NCBI GenBank assembly: GCA_037953625.1
Contig: CM075656.1
Location: 61,213,001-61,277,000 of the forward strand
Source of the DNA: Crotalaria pallida
Lineage: Eukaryota; Streptophyta; Magnoliopsida; Fabales; Fabaceae
Length of the DNA stretch: 64,000 bases
Direction of reading: 5' to 3'
The stretch's first letter is position 1; every line of letters begins with the position of its first letter. The translations under genes were made by a program, and so were the position numbers. Below are positions 25,737 through 37,704 of the stretch, in pieces. Below the pieces are notes generated by a model. It did no database searches. It worked only from the letters and a program-made list of their open reading frames with translations, and was not told where the DNA came from.

Positions 25737-27246
25737 TGATTCCTTGGAGGTTCTAACAAGTGTAGAATGGTTAGGAGAGTATTCTAAAGGCTTAGAATGG
25801 TCTAGGAATGTGTATTAGGACATATAAGAATATTTAGAATGATCCTAAACATTGCTTGGTACCCCAAGGGACGTAGAGGGTGTAGCATGAGTCCTTGGAG
25901 GTTCTAACAAGTGTAGAATGGTTAAGAGAGTATTCTAAAGGCTTAGAATGGTCTAGGAATTTGTATTAGGACATATACGAACATTTAGAATGATCCTAAG
26001 CATTGCTTGGTACCCGAATGGACGTAGAGAGTGTAGCATGAGTCCTTGGAGGTTCTAACAAGTGTAGAATGGTTACGAGAGTATTCTAAAGGCTTAGAAT
26101 GGTCTAGGAATGTGTATTAGGACATATACAAACATTTAGAATGATCCTAAATATTGCTTGGTACCCGAAGGGACGTAGAGGGTGTAGCATGAGTCCTTGG
26201 AGGTTCTAACAACTGTAGAATGGTTTGGAGAGTATTCTAAAGGCTTAGAATGGTCTAGGAATATGTATTAGGGCATATAAGAACATTTAGAATGATCCTA
26301 AATATTGCTTGGTACCCGAAGGGACGTAGAGGGTGTAGCATGAGTCCTTGGAGGTTCTAACAACTGTAGAATGGTTAGGAGAGTATTCTAAAGGCTTAGA
26401 ATGGTCTAGGAATATGTATTAGGGCATATAAGAACATTTAGAATGATCCTAAACATTGCTTGGTACCCCTATGGACGTAGAGAGTGTAGCATGAGTCCTT
26501 GGAGGTTCTAACAAGTGTAGAATGGTTAAGAGAGTATTCTAAAGGCTTAGAATGGTCTAGGAATATGTATTAAGATATATACGAACATTTACAATGATCC
26601 TAAACATTGCTTGGTACCCTAATGGACGTAGAGAGTGTAGCATGAGTCCTTGGAGGTTCTAACAAGTTTAGAATGGTTAAGAGAGTATTCTAAAGGCTTA
26701 GAATGGTCTAGGAATGTGTATTAGGACTTATAAGAACCATTAGAATGATCCTAAACATTGCTTGGTACCCGAAGGGACGTAGAGGGTGTAGCATGAGTCC
26801 TTGGAGGTTCTAACAAGTGTAGAATGGTTAAGAGAGTAATCTAAAGGCTTAGAATGGTCTAGTAATGTGTATTAGGACTTATAAGAACCATTAGAATGAT
26901 CCTAAACATTGCTTGGTACCCGAAGGGACGTAGAGAGTGTAGCATGAGTCCTTGGAGGTTCTAACAAGTGTAGAATGGTTAAGAGAGTATTCTAAAGGCT
27001 TAGAATGGTCTAGGAATATGTATTAAGATATATACGAACATTTACAATGATCCTAAACATTGCTTGGTACCCTAATGGACGTAGAGAGTGTAGCATGAGT
27101 CCTTGGAGGTTCTAACAAGTGTAGAATGGTTAAGAGAGTAATCTAAAGGCTTAGAATGGTCTAGGAATGTGTATTAGGACTTATAAGAACAATTAGAATG
27201 ATCCTAAACATTGCTTGGTACCCGAAGGGACGTAGAGGGTGTAGCA
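25737..27246 (+). repeat. 9-monomer block, copy 2, grown to 10 monomers
   Basis: The order of 24378-25736 is repeated, but from the gaatatgtattagggcat unit onward the offset grows from 1,359 to 1,510 bases because one monomer was duplicated at 26149-26450. It is also more diverged than other pairs, with cccgaatgg for ccctaatgg near 26014, acatatacaaac near 26122, aaatattgc near 26149 and ggtttggag near 26222. Confidence 0.8.
26149..26450 (+). repeat. Single-monomer tandem duplication (2 x 151 bp)
   Basis: The unit beginning aaatattgcttggtacccg at 26149 is followed at 26300 by another unit with the same start, the same aactgtagaatgg and the same gaatatgtattagggcat. The neighbouring copy of this block, 24378-25736, has the unit once. 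The two copies differ at ggtttggag against ggttaggag. This is the smallest step of array growth visible in the window. Confidence 0.8.
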
Positions 27247-27444
27247 TGAGTCCTTGGAGGTTCTAACAAGTGTAGAATGGTTAAGAGAGTAATCTAAAGG
27301 CTTAGAATGGTCTAGGAATGTGTATTAGGACTTATAAGAACTATTAGAATGATCCTAAACATTGCTTGGTACCCGAAGGGACGTAGAGGGTGTAGCATGA
27401 GTCCTTGGAGGTTCTAACAAGTGTAGAATGGTTAAGAGAGTAAT

Positions 27445-28652
27445 CTAAATGCTTAGAATGGTCGAGGAATGTGTATTAGGACTTATAAGAACCATTAGAA
27501 TGATCCTAAACATTGCTTGGTACCCGAAGGGACGTAGAGGGTGTAGCATGAGTCCTTGGAGGTTCTAACAAGTGTAGAATGGTTAGGAGAGTATTCTAAA
27601 GGCTTAGAATGGTCTAGGAATATGTATTAGGGCATATAAGAACATTTAGAATGATCCTAAACATTGCTTGGTACCCCTATGGACGTAGAGAGTGTAGCAT
27701 GAGTCCTTGGAGGTTCTAACAAGTGTAGAATGGTTAAGAGAGTATTCTAAAGGCTTAGAATGGTCTAGGAATATGTATTAAGATATATACGAACATTTAC
27801 AATGATCCTAAACATTGCTTGGTACCCTAATGGACGTAGAGAGTGTAGCATGAGTCCTTGGAGGTTCTAACAAGTGTAGAATGGTTAAGAGAGTATTCTA
27901 AAGGCTTAGAATGGTCTAGGAATGTGTATTAGGACTTATAAGAACCATTAGAATGATCCTAAACATTGCTTGGTACCCGAAGGGACGTAGAGGGTGTAGC
28001 ATGAGTCCTTGGAGGTTCTAACAAGTGTAGAATGGTTAAGAGAGTAATCTAAATGCTTAGAATGGTCGAGGAATGTGTATTAGGACTTATAAGAACCATT
28101 AGAATGATCCTAAACATTGCTTGGTACCCGAAGGGACGTAGAGGGTGTAGCATGAGTCCTTGGAGGTTCTAACAAGTGTAGAATGGTTAGGAGAGTATTC
28201 TAAAGGCTTAGAATGGTCTAGGAATATGTATTAGGGCATATAAGAACATTTAGAATGATCCTAAACATTGCTTGGTACCCCTATGGACGTAGAGAGTGTA
28301 GCATGAGTCCTTGGAGGTTCTAACAAGTGTAGAATGGTTAAGAGAGTATTCTAAAGGCTTAGAATGGTCTAGGAATATGTATTAAGATATATACGAACAT
28401 TTACAATGATCCTAAACATTGCTTGGTACCCTAATGGACGTAGAGAGTGTAGCATGAGTCCTTGGAGGTTCTAACAAGTGTAGAATGGTTAAGAGAGTAT
28501 TCTAAAGGCTTAGAATGGTCTAGGAATGTGTATTAGGACTTATAAGAACCATTAGAATGATCCTAAACATTGCTTGGTACCCGAAGGGACGTAGAGGGTG
28601 TAGCATGAGTCCTTGGAGGTTCTAACAAGTGTAGAATGATTACGAGAGTAAT
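27445..28652 (+). repeat. Two tandem copies of a 4-monomer block (604 bp each)
   Basis: The mark ctaaatgcttagaatggtcg occurs at 27445 and 28049, 604 bases apart, and again at 29106, 1,057 bases further. The aatatg word of the gtattagggcat unit is at 27619 and 28223. Each block holds an A unit with gtcgagg, the acccctatgg unit, a B' unit and an A unit. The copies look nearly identical. Confidence 0.85.
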
Positions 28653-31250
28653 CTAAAGGCTTAGAATGGTCTAGGAATGTGTATTAGGACTTATAAGAAC
28701 CATTAGAATGATCCTAAACATTGCTTGGTACCCGAAGGGACGTAGAGGGTGTAGCATGAGTCCTTGGAGGTTCTAACAAGTGTAGAATGGTTAAGAGAGT
28801 ATTCTAAAGGCTTAGAATGGTCTAGGAATGTGTATTAGGACTTATAAGAACCATTAGAATGATCCTAAACATTGCTTGGTACCGGAAGGGATGTAGAGGG
28901 TGTAGCATGAGTCCTTGGAGGTTCTAACAAGTGTAGAATGGTTAAGAGAGTAATCTAAAGGCTTAGAATGGTCTAGGAATGTGTATTAGGACTTATAAGA
29001 ACCATTAGAATGATCCTAAACATTGCTTGGTACCCGAAGGGACGTAGAGGGTGTAGCATGAGTCCTTGGAGGTTCTAACAAGTGTAGAATGGTTAAGAGA
29101 GTAATCTAAATGCTTAGAATGGTCGAGGAATGTGTATTAGGACTTATAAGAACCATTAGAATGATCCTAAACATTGCTTGGTACCCGAAGGGACGTAGAG
29201 GGTGTAGCATGAGTCCTTGGAGGTTCTAACAAGTGTAGAATGGTTAGGAGAGTATTCTAAAGGCTTAGAATGGTCTAGGAATATGTATTAGGGCATATAA
29301 GAACATTTAGAATGATCCTAAACATTGCTTGGTACCCCTATGGACGTAGAGAGTGTAGCATGAGTCCTTGGAGGTTCTAACAAGTGTAGAATGGTTAAGA
29401 GAGTATTCTAAAGGCTTAGAATGGTCTAGGAATATGTATTAGGATATATACGAACATTTAGAATGATCCTAAACATTGCTTGGTACCCTAATGGACGTAG
29501 AAAGTGTAGCATGAATCCTTGGAGGTTCTAACAAGTGTAGAATGGTTAAGAGAGTATTCTAAAGGCTTAGAATGGTCTAGGAATGTGTATTAGGATATAT
29601 ACGAACATTTAGAATGATCCTAAACATTGCTTGGTACCCGAAGGGACGTAGAGGGTGTATCATGAGTCCTTGGAGGTTCTAACAAGTGTAGAATGGTTAG
29701 GAGAGTATTCTAAAGGCGTAGAATGGTCTAGGAATGTGTATTAGGACATATAAGAACTTTTAGAATGATCCTAAACATTGCTTGGTACCCTAATGGACGT
29801 AGAGAGTGTAGCATGAGTCCTTGGAGGTTCTAACAAGTGTAGAATGGTTAAGAGAGTATTTTAAAGGCTTAGAATTGTCTAGGAATGTGTATTAGGACAT
29901 ATAAGAACATTTAGAATGATCCTAAACATTGCTTGGTACCCTAATGGACGTAGAGGGTGTAGAATGAGTCCTTGGAGGTTCTAACAAGTGTAGAATCGTT
30001 AAGAGAGTATTCTAAAGGCTTAGAATAGTCTTGGAATGTTTATTAGGACTTATAAGAACCATTAGAATGATCCTAAACATTGCTTGGTACCCGAAGGGAC
30101 GTAGAGGGTGTAGCATGAGTCCTTGGAGGTTCTAACAAGTGTAGAATGGTTAAGAGAGTAATCTAAAGGCTTAGAATGGTCTAGGAATGTGTATTAGGAC
30201 TTATAAGAACCATTAGAATGATCCTAAACATTGCTTGGTACCCGAAGGGACGTAGAGGGTGTAGCATGAGTCCTTGGAGGTTCTAACAAGTGTAGAATGG
30301 TTAAGAGAGTAATCTAAAGGCTTAGAATGGTCTAGGAATGTGTATTAGGACTTATAAGAACCATTAGAATGATCCTAAACATTGCTTGGTACCCGAAGGG
30401 ACGTAGAGGGTGTAGCATGATTCCTTGGAGGTTCTAACAAGTGTAGAATGGTTAGGAGAGTATTCTAAAGGCTTAGAATGGTCTAGGAATGTGTATTAGG
30501 ACATATAAGAATATTTAGAATGATCCTAAACATTGCTTGGTACCCCAAGGGACGTAGAGGGTGTAGCATGAGTCCTTGGAGGTTCTAACAAGTGTAGAAT
30601 GGTTAAGAGAGTATTCTAAAGGCTTAGAATGGTCTAGGAATTTGTATTAGGACATATACGAACATTTAGAATGATCCTAAGCATTGCTTGGTACCCTAAT
30701 GGACGTAGAGAGTGTAGCATGAGTCCTTGGAGGTTCTAACAAGTGTAGAATGGTTACGAGAGTATTCTAAAGGCTTAGAATGGTCTAGGAATGTGTATTA
30801 GGATATATACGAACATTTAGAATGATCCTAAACATTGCTTGGTACCCGAAGGGACGTAGAGGGTGTAGCATGAGTCCTTGGAGGTTCTAACAACTGTAGA
30901 ATGGTTAGGAGAGTATTCTTAAGGCTTAGAATGGTCTAGGAATTTGTATTAGGACATATAAGAACATTTAGAATGATCCTAAACATTGCTTGGTACCCTA
31001 ATGGACGTAGAGGGTGTAGCATTAGTCCTTGGAGGTTCTAAAAGTGTAGAATGGTTAAGACAATATTCTAAAGGCTTAGAAGGTCTAGGAATGTGTATTA
31101 GGATATATACGAACATTTAGAATGATCCTAAACATTGCTTGGTACCCCAAGGGGCGTAGAGGGTGTAGCATGAGTCCTTGGAGGTTCTAACAAGTGTAGA
31201 ATGGTTAAGAGAGTAATCTAAAGGCTTAGAATGGTCTAGGAATGTGTATT

Positions 31251-31999
31251 AGGACATATAAGAACCATTAGAATGATCGTAAACATTGCTTGGTACCCGA
31301 AGGGACGTAGAGGGTGTAGCATGAGTCCTTGGAGGTTCTAACAAGTGTAGAATGGTTAAGAGAGTAATCTAAAGGCTTAGAATGGTCTAGGAATGTGTAT
31401 TTGACTTATAAGAACCATTAGAATGATCGTAAACATTGCTTGTACCCGAAGGGACGTAGAGGGTGTAGCATGAGTCCTTGGAGGTTCTAACAAGTGTAGA
31501 ATGGTTAGGAGAGTATTCTAAAGGCTTAGAATGGTCTAGGAATGTGTATTAGGACTTATAAGAACCATTAGAATGATCCTAAACATTGTTTGGTACCTGA
31601 AGGGACGTAGAGGGTGTAGCATGAGTCCTTGGAGGTTCTAACAAGTATAGAATGGTTAAGAGAGTATTCTAAAGGCTTAGAATGGTCTAGGAATGTGTAT
31701 TAGGACATATAAGAACCATTAGAATGATCGTAAACATTGCTTGGTACCCGAAGGGACGTAGAGGGTGTAGCATGAGTCCTTGGAGGTTCTAACAAGTGTA
31801 GAATGGTTATGAGAGTAATCTAAAGGCTTAGAATGGTCTAGGAATGTGTATTTGACTTATAAGAACCATTAGAATGATCGTAAACATTGCTTGTACCCGA
31901 AGGGACGTAGAGGGTGTAGCATGAGTCCTTGGAGGTTCTAACAAGTGTAGAATGGTTAGGAGAGTATTCTAAAGGCTTAGAATGGTCTAGGAATGTGTA
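31251..31999 (+). repeat. Tandem duplication with 451-bp offset (3 monomers minus 2 bases)
   Basis: The words aggacatataagaaccatt at 31251 and 31702, and ttgactt at 31401 and 31852, are 451 bases apart, which is 3 x 151 less the two bases missing in the 149-bp monomer. Homology covers roughly 31251-31548 and 31702-31999, with gatcgtaaac and cttgtacccg in both. It diverges after that. Confidence 0.75.
31377..31525 (+). repeat. 149-bp monomer variant (marker of the 31-48 kb domain)
   Basis: This unit has two 1-bp deletions: gtatttgacttat in place of gtattaggacttat, and cttgtaccc in place of cttggtaccc. It also has gatcgtaaac for gatcctaaac and has lost the KpnI site. The ttgactt mark recurs at 31852, 34867, 36977, 37880, 40745, 41648, 45116 and 47979. 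Because the same rare pair of deletions is shared, these copies descend from one founder, and their spacing reads out the HOR history of the domain. Confidence 0.9.
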
Positions 32000-33484
32000 T
32001 TACGACATATAAGAACATTTAGAATGATCCTAAACAATGCTTGGTACCCTAATGGACGTAGAGAGTGTAGCATGAGTCCTTGGAGGTTCTAACAGGTGTA
32101 GAATGGTTAAGAGAGTATTCTACTGGCTTAGAATGTTCTAGGAATGTGTATTAGGATATATACGAACATTTAGAATGATCCTAAGCATTGCTTGGTACCC
32201 TAATGGACGTAGAGAGTGTAGCATGAGTCCTTGGAGGTTCTAACAAGTGTAGAATGGTTAGGAGAGTATTCTAAAGGCTTAGAATGGTCTAGGAATATGT
32301 ATTAGGACATATAAGAACTTTTAGAATGATCCTAAACATTGCTTGGTACCCTAATGGACGTAGAGAGTGTAGCATGAGTCCTTGGAGGTTCTAACAAGTG
32401 TAGAATGGTTAAGAGAGTATTTTAAAGGCTTAGAATTGTCTAGGAATGTGTATTAGGACATACAAGAACATTAGAATGATCCTAAACATTGCTTGGTACC
32501 CTAATGGACGTAGAGGGTGTAGAATGAGTCCTTGGTGGTTCTAACAAGTGTAGAATGGTTAAGAGAGTATTCTAAAGGCTTAGAATGGTCTAGGAATGTT
32601 TATTAGGACTTATAAGAACCATTAGAATGATCCTAAACATTGCTTGGTACCCGAAGGGACGTAGAGGGTGTAGCATGAGTCCTTGGAGGTTCTAACAAGT
32701 GTAGAATGGTTAAGAGAGTAATCTAAAGGCTTAGAATGGTCTAGGAATGTGTATTAGGACTTATAAGAACCATTAGAATGATCCTAAACATTGCTTGGTA
32801 CCCGAAGGGACGTAGAGGGTGTAGCATGAGTCCTTGGAGGTTCTAACAAGTGTAGAATGGTTAAGAGAGTAATCTAAAGGCTTAGAATGGTCTAGGAATG
32901 TGTATTAGGACTTATAAGAACCATTAGAATGATCCTAAACATTGCTTGGTACCCGAAGGGACGTAGAGGGTGTAGCATAAGTCCTTGGAGGTTCTAACAA
33001 GTGTAGAATGGTTAGGAGAGTATTCTAAAGGCTTAGAATTGTCTAGGAATGTGTATTAGGACATATAAGAACATTTAGAATGATCCTAAACATTGCTTGT
33101 TACCCCAAGGGACGTAGAGGGTGTAGCATGAGTCCTTGGAGGTTCTAACAAGTGTAGAATGGTTAGGAGAGTATTCTAAAGGCTTAGAATGGTCTAGGAA
33201 TGTGTATTAGGACATATAAGAACATTTAGAATGATCCTAAACATTGCTTGGTACCCCAAGGGACGTAGAGGGTGTAGCTTGAGTCCTTGGAGGTTCTAAC
33301 AAGTGTAGAAGGGTTAGGGAGTATTCTAAAGGCTTAGAATGGTTTAGGAATGTGTATTAGGACTTATAAGAACCATTAGAATGATCATAAACATTGCTTG
33401 GTACCCGAAGGGACGTAGAGGGTGTAGCATGAGTCCTTGGAGGTTCTAACAAGTGTAGAATGGTTAGGAGAGTATTCTAAAGGC

Positions 33485-35594
33485 TTAGAATGGTCTAGGA
33501 ATGTGTATTAGGACATATAAGAACATTTAGAATGATCCTAACCATTGCTTGGTACCCTAATGGACGTAGAGAGTGTAGCATGACTCCTTGGAGGTTCTAA
33601 CAAGTGTAGAATGGTTAAGAGAGTATTCTAATGGCTTAGAATGTTCTAGGAATGTGTATTAGGATATATACAAACATTTAGAATGATCCTAAACATTGCT
33701 TGGTACCCCAAGGGACGTAGAGGGTGTAGCATGAGTCCTTGGATGTTCTAACAAGTGTAGAATGGTTAGGAGAGTATTCTAAAGGCGTAGAATGGTCTAG
33801 GAATGTGTATTAGGACATATAAGAACTTTTAGAATGATCCTAAACATTGCTTGGTACCCTAATGGACGTAGAGAGTGTAGCATGAGTCCTTGGAGGTTCT
33901 AACAAGTGTAGAATGGTTAAGAGAGTATTCTAAAGGCTTAGAATGGTCTAGGAATGTGTATTAGGATATATACGAACATTTAGAATGATCCTAAACATTG
34001 CTTGGTACCCGAAGGGACGTAGAGGGTGTAGCATGAGTCCTTGGAGGTTCTAACAAGTGTAGAATGGTTAGGAGAGTATTCTAAAGGCTTAGAATAGTCT
34101 AGGAATTTGTATTAGGACATATAAGAACATTTAGAATGATCCTAAACATTGCTTGGTACCCTAATGGACGTAGAGGGTGTAGCATTAGTCCTTGGAGGTT
34201 CTAAAAGTGTAGAATGGTTAAGACAATATTCTAAAGGCTTAGAATGGTCTAGGAATGTGTATTAGGATATATACGAACATTTAGAATGATCCTAAATATT
34301 GCTTGGTACCCCAAGGGGCGTAGAGGGTGTAGCATGAGTCCTTGGAGGTTCTAACAAGTGTAGAATGGTTAAGAGAGTAATCTAAAGGCTTAGAATGGTC
34401 TAGGAATGTGTATTAGGACTTATAAGAACCATTAGAATGATCCTAAACATTGCTTGGTACCCGAAGGGACGTAGAGGGTGTAGCATGAGTCCTTGGAGGT
34501 TCTAACAAGTGTAGAATGGTTAAGAGAGTAATCTAAAGGGTTAGAATGGTCTAGGAATGTGTATTAGGACTTATAAGAACCATTAGAATGATCCTAAACA
34601 TTGCTTGGTACCTGAAGGGACGTAGAGGGTGTAGCATGAGTCCTTGGAGGTTCTAACAAGTATAGAATGGTTAAGAGAGTATTTTAAAGGCTTAGAATGG
34701 TCTAGGAATGTGTATTAGGACATATAAGAACCATTAGAATGATCGTAAACATTGCTTGGTACCCAAAGGGACGTAGAGGGTGTAGCATGAGTCCTTGGAG
34801 GTTCTAACAAGTGTAGAATGGTTAAGAGAGTAATCTAAAGGCTTAGAATGGTCTAGGAATGTGTATTTGACTTATAAGAACCATTAGAATGATCGTAAAC
34901 ATTGCTTGTACCCGAAGGGACGTAGAGGGTGTAGCATGAGTCCTTGGAGGTTCTAACAAGTGTAGAATGGTTAGGAGAGTATTCTAAAGGCTTAGAATGG
35001 TCTAGGAATGTGTATTACGACATATAAGAACATTTAGAATGATCCTAAACAATGCTTGGTACCCTAATGGACGTAGAGAGTGTAGCATGAGTCCTTGGAT
35101 GTTCTAACAAGTGTAGAATGGTTAGGAGAGTATTCTAAAGGCGTAGAATGGTCTAGGAATGTGTATTAGGACATATAAGAACTTTTAGAATGATCCTAAA
35201 CATTGCTTGGTACCCTAATGGACGTAGAGAGTGTAGCATGAGTCCTTGGAGGTTCTAACAAGTGTAGAATGGTTAAGAGAGTATTTTAAAGGCTTAGAAT
35301 TGTCTAGGAATGTGTATTAGGACATACAAGAACATTAGAATGATCCTAAACATTGCTTGGTACCCTAATGGACGTAGAGGGTGTAGAATGAGTCCTTGGA
35401 GGTTCTAACAAGTGTAGAATGGTTAAGAGAGTATTCTAAAGGCTTAGAATGGTCTAGGAATGTTTATTAGGACTTATAAGAACCATTAGAATGATCCTAA
35501 ACATTGCTTGGTACCCGAAGGGACGTAGAGGGTGTAGCATGAGTCCTTGGAGGTTCTAACAAGTGTAGAATGGTTAAGAGAGTAATCTAAAGGC
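33485..35594 (+). repeat. 14-monomer higher-order repeat, copy 1 (2,110 bp)
   Basis: Marks recur at 2,110 bases (14 x 151 minus 4): ctaaccattgc with accattg at 33541 and 35651, and ttgactt at 34867 and 36977. The unit runs through catgactcc, gatatatacaaac, ggatgttctaac, ggcgtagaatgg, aacttttag, gaatttgtattagg, gcattagtcc with ctaaaagtgtag (1-bp deletion), aatattgcttggtacccc with ggggcg, tacctgaagg, gtattttaaagg, the 149-bp unit, tattacgac and cattacaagaac-type units. The missing bases come from these small deletions. Confidence 0.85.
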
Positions 35595-37704
35595 TTAGAA
35601 TGGTCTAGGAATGTGTATTAGGACATATAAGAACATTTAGAATGATCCTAACCATTGCTTGGTACCCTAATGGACGTAGAGAGTGTAGCATGACTCCTTG
35701 GAGGTTCTAACAAGTGTAGAATGGTTAAGAGAGTATTCTAATGGCTTAGAATGTTCTAGGAATGTGTATTAGGATATATACAAACATTTAGAATGATCCT
35801 AAACATTGCTTGGTACCCCAAGGGACGTAGAGGGTGTAGCATGAGTCCTTGGATGTTCTAACAAGTGTAGAATGGTTAGGAGAGTATTCTAAAGGCGTAG
35901 AATGGTCTAGGAATGTGTATTAGGACATATAAGAACTTTTAGAATGATCCTAAACATTGCTTGGTACCCTAATGGACGTAGAGAGTGTAGCATGAGTCCT
36001 TGGAGGTTCTAACAAGTGTAGAATGGTTAAGAGAGTATTCTAAAGGCTTAGAATGGTCTAGGAATGTGTATTAGGATATATACGAACATTTAGAATGATC
36101 CTAAACATTGCTTGGTACCCGAAGGGACGTAGAGGGTGTAGCATGAGTCCTTGGAGGTTCTAACAAGTGTAGAATGGTTAGGAGAGTATTCTAAAGGCTT
36201 AGAATAGTCTAGGAATTTGTATTAGGACATATAAGAACATTTAGAATGATCCTAAACATTGCTTGGTACCCTAATGGACGTAGAGGGTGTAGCATTAGTC
36301 CTTGGAGGTTCTAAAAGTGTAGAATGGTTAAGACAATATTCTAAAGGCTTAGAATGGTCTAGGAATGTGTATTAGGATATATACGAACATTTAGAATGAT
36401 CCTAAATATTGCTTGGTACCCCAAGGGGCGTAGAGGGTGTAGCATGAGTCCTTGGAGGTTCTAACAAGTGTAGAATGGTTAAGAGAGTAATCTAAAGGCT
36501 TAGAATGGTCTAGGAATGTGTATTAGGACTTATAAGAACCATTAGAATGATCCTAAACATTGCTTGGTACCCGAAGGGACGTAGAGGGTGTAGCATGAGT
36601 CCTTGGAGGTTCTAACAAGTGTAGAATGGTTAAGAGAGTAATCTAAAGGGTTAGAATGGTCTAGGAATGTGTATTAGGACTTATAAGAACCATTAGAATG
36701 ATCCTAAACATTGCTTGGTACCTGAAGGGACGTAGAGGGTGTAGCATGAGTCCTTGGAGGTTCTAACAAGTATAGAATGGTTAAGAGAGTATTTTAAAGG
36801 CTTAGAATGGTCTAGGAATGTGTATTAGGACATATAAGAACCATTAGAATGATCGTAAACATTGCTTGGTACCCAAAGGGACGTAGAGGGTGTAGCATGA
36901 GTCCTTGGAGGTTCTAACAAGTGTAGAATGGTTAAGAGAGTAATCTAAAGGCTTAGAATGGTCTAGGAATGTGTATTTGACTTATAAGAACCATTAGAAT
37001 GATCGTAAACATTGCTTGTACCCGAAGGGACGTAGAGGGTGTAGCATGAGTCCTTGGAGGTTCTAACAAGTGTAGAATGGTTAGGAGAGTATTCTAAAGG
37101 CTTAGAATGGTCTAGGAATGTGTATTACGACATATAAGAACATTTAGAATGATCCTAAACAATGCTTGGTACCCTAATGGACGTAGAGAGTGTAGCATGA
37201 GTCCTTGGATGTTCTAACAAGTGTAGAATGGTTAGGAGAGTATTCTAAAGGCGTAGAATGGTCTAGGAATGTGTATTAGGACATATAAGAACTTTTAGAA
37301 TGATCCTAAACATTGCTTGGTACCCTAATGGACGTAGAGAGTGTAGCATGAGTCCTTGGAGGTTCTAACAAGTGTAGAATGGTTAAGAGAGTATTTTAAA
37401 GGCTTAGAATTGTCTAGGAATGTGTATTAGGACATACAAGAACATTAGAATGATCCTAAACATTGCTTGGTACCCTAATGGACGTAGAGGGTGTAGAATG
37501 AGTCCTTGGAGGTTCTAACAAGTGTAGAATGGTTAAGAGAGTATTCTAAAGGCTTAGAATGGTCTAGGAATGTTTATTAGGACTTATAAGAACCATTAGA
37601 ATGATCCTAAACATTGCTTGGTATCCGAAGGGACGTAGAGGGTGTAGCATGAGTCCTTGGAGGTTCTAACAAGTGTAGAATGGTTAAGAGAGTAATCTAA
37701 AGGC
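35595..37704 (+). repeat. 14-monomer higher-order repeat, copy 2
   Basis: The monomer order of 33485-35594 is repeated with almost no change. One difference is gtatccgaag near 37622 against gtacccgaag near 35512. Copy 2 is also the left part of the 25-monomer repeat that starts near 35600, so the two levels are nested. Confidence 0.85.

Larger units (their letters stand above)
28653..33484 (+). repeat. Transition segment between the B'-rich and 149-bp-monomer domains
   Basis: The last B' neighbourhood ends near 28.5 kb. From 29.7 kb new marks appear: aaaggcgtagaatgg, aagaacttttag, gtattttaaagg, gaattgtctagg, acatacaagaacattag (1 base shorter) and gaatgtttattagg. The gaatatttag unit at 30512 is 31 monomers (4,681 bases) after the one at 25831. 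The first 149-bp monomers (gtatttgac and cttgtaccc) are at 31.4 and 31.85 kb. The segment 31.85-33.36 kb resembles 37.88-39.37 and 41.65-43.1 kb, so it is an early instance of the 25-monomer HOR. Confidence 0.65.
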
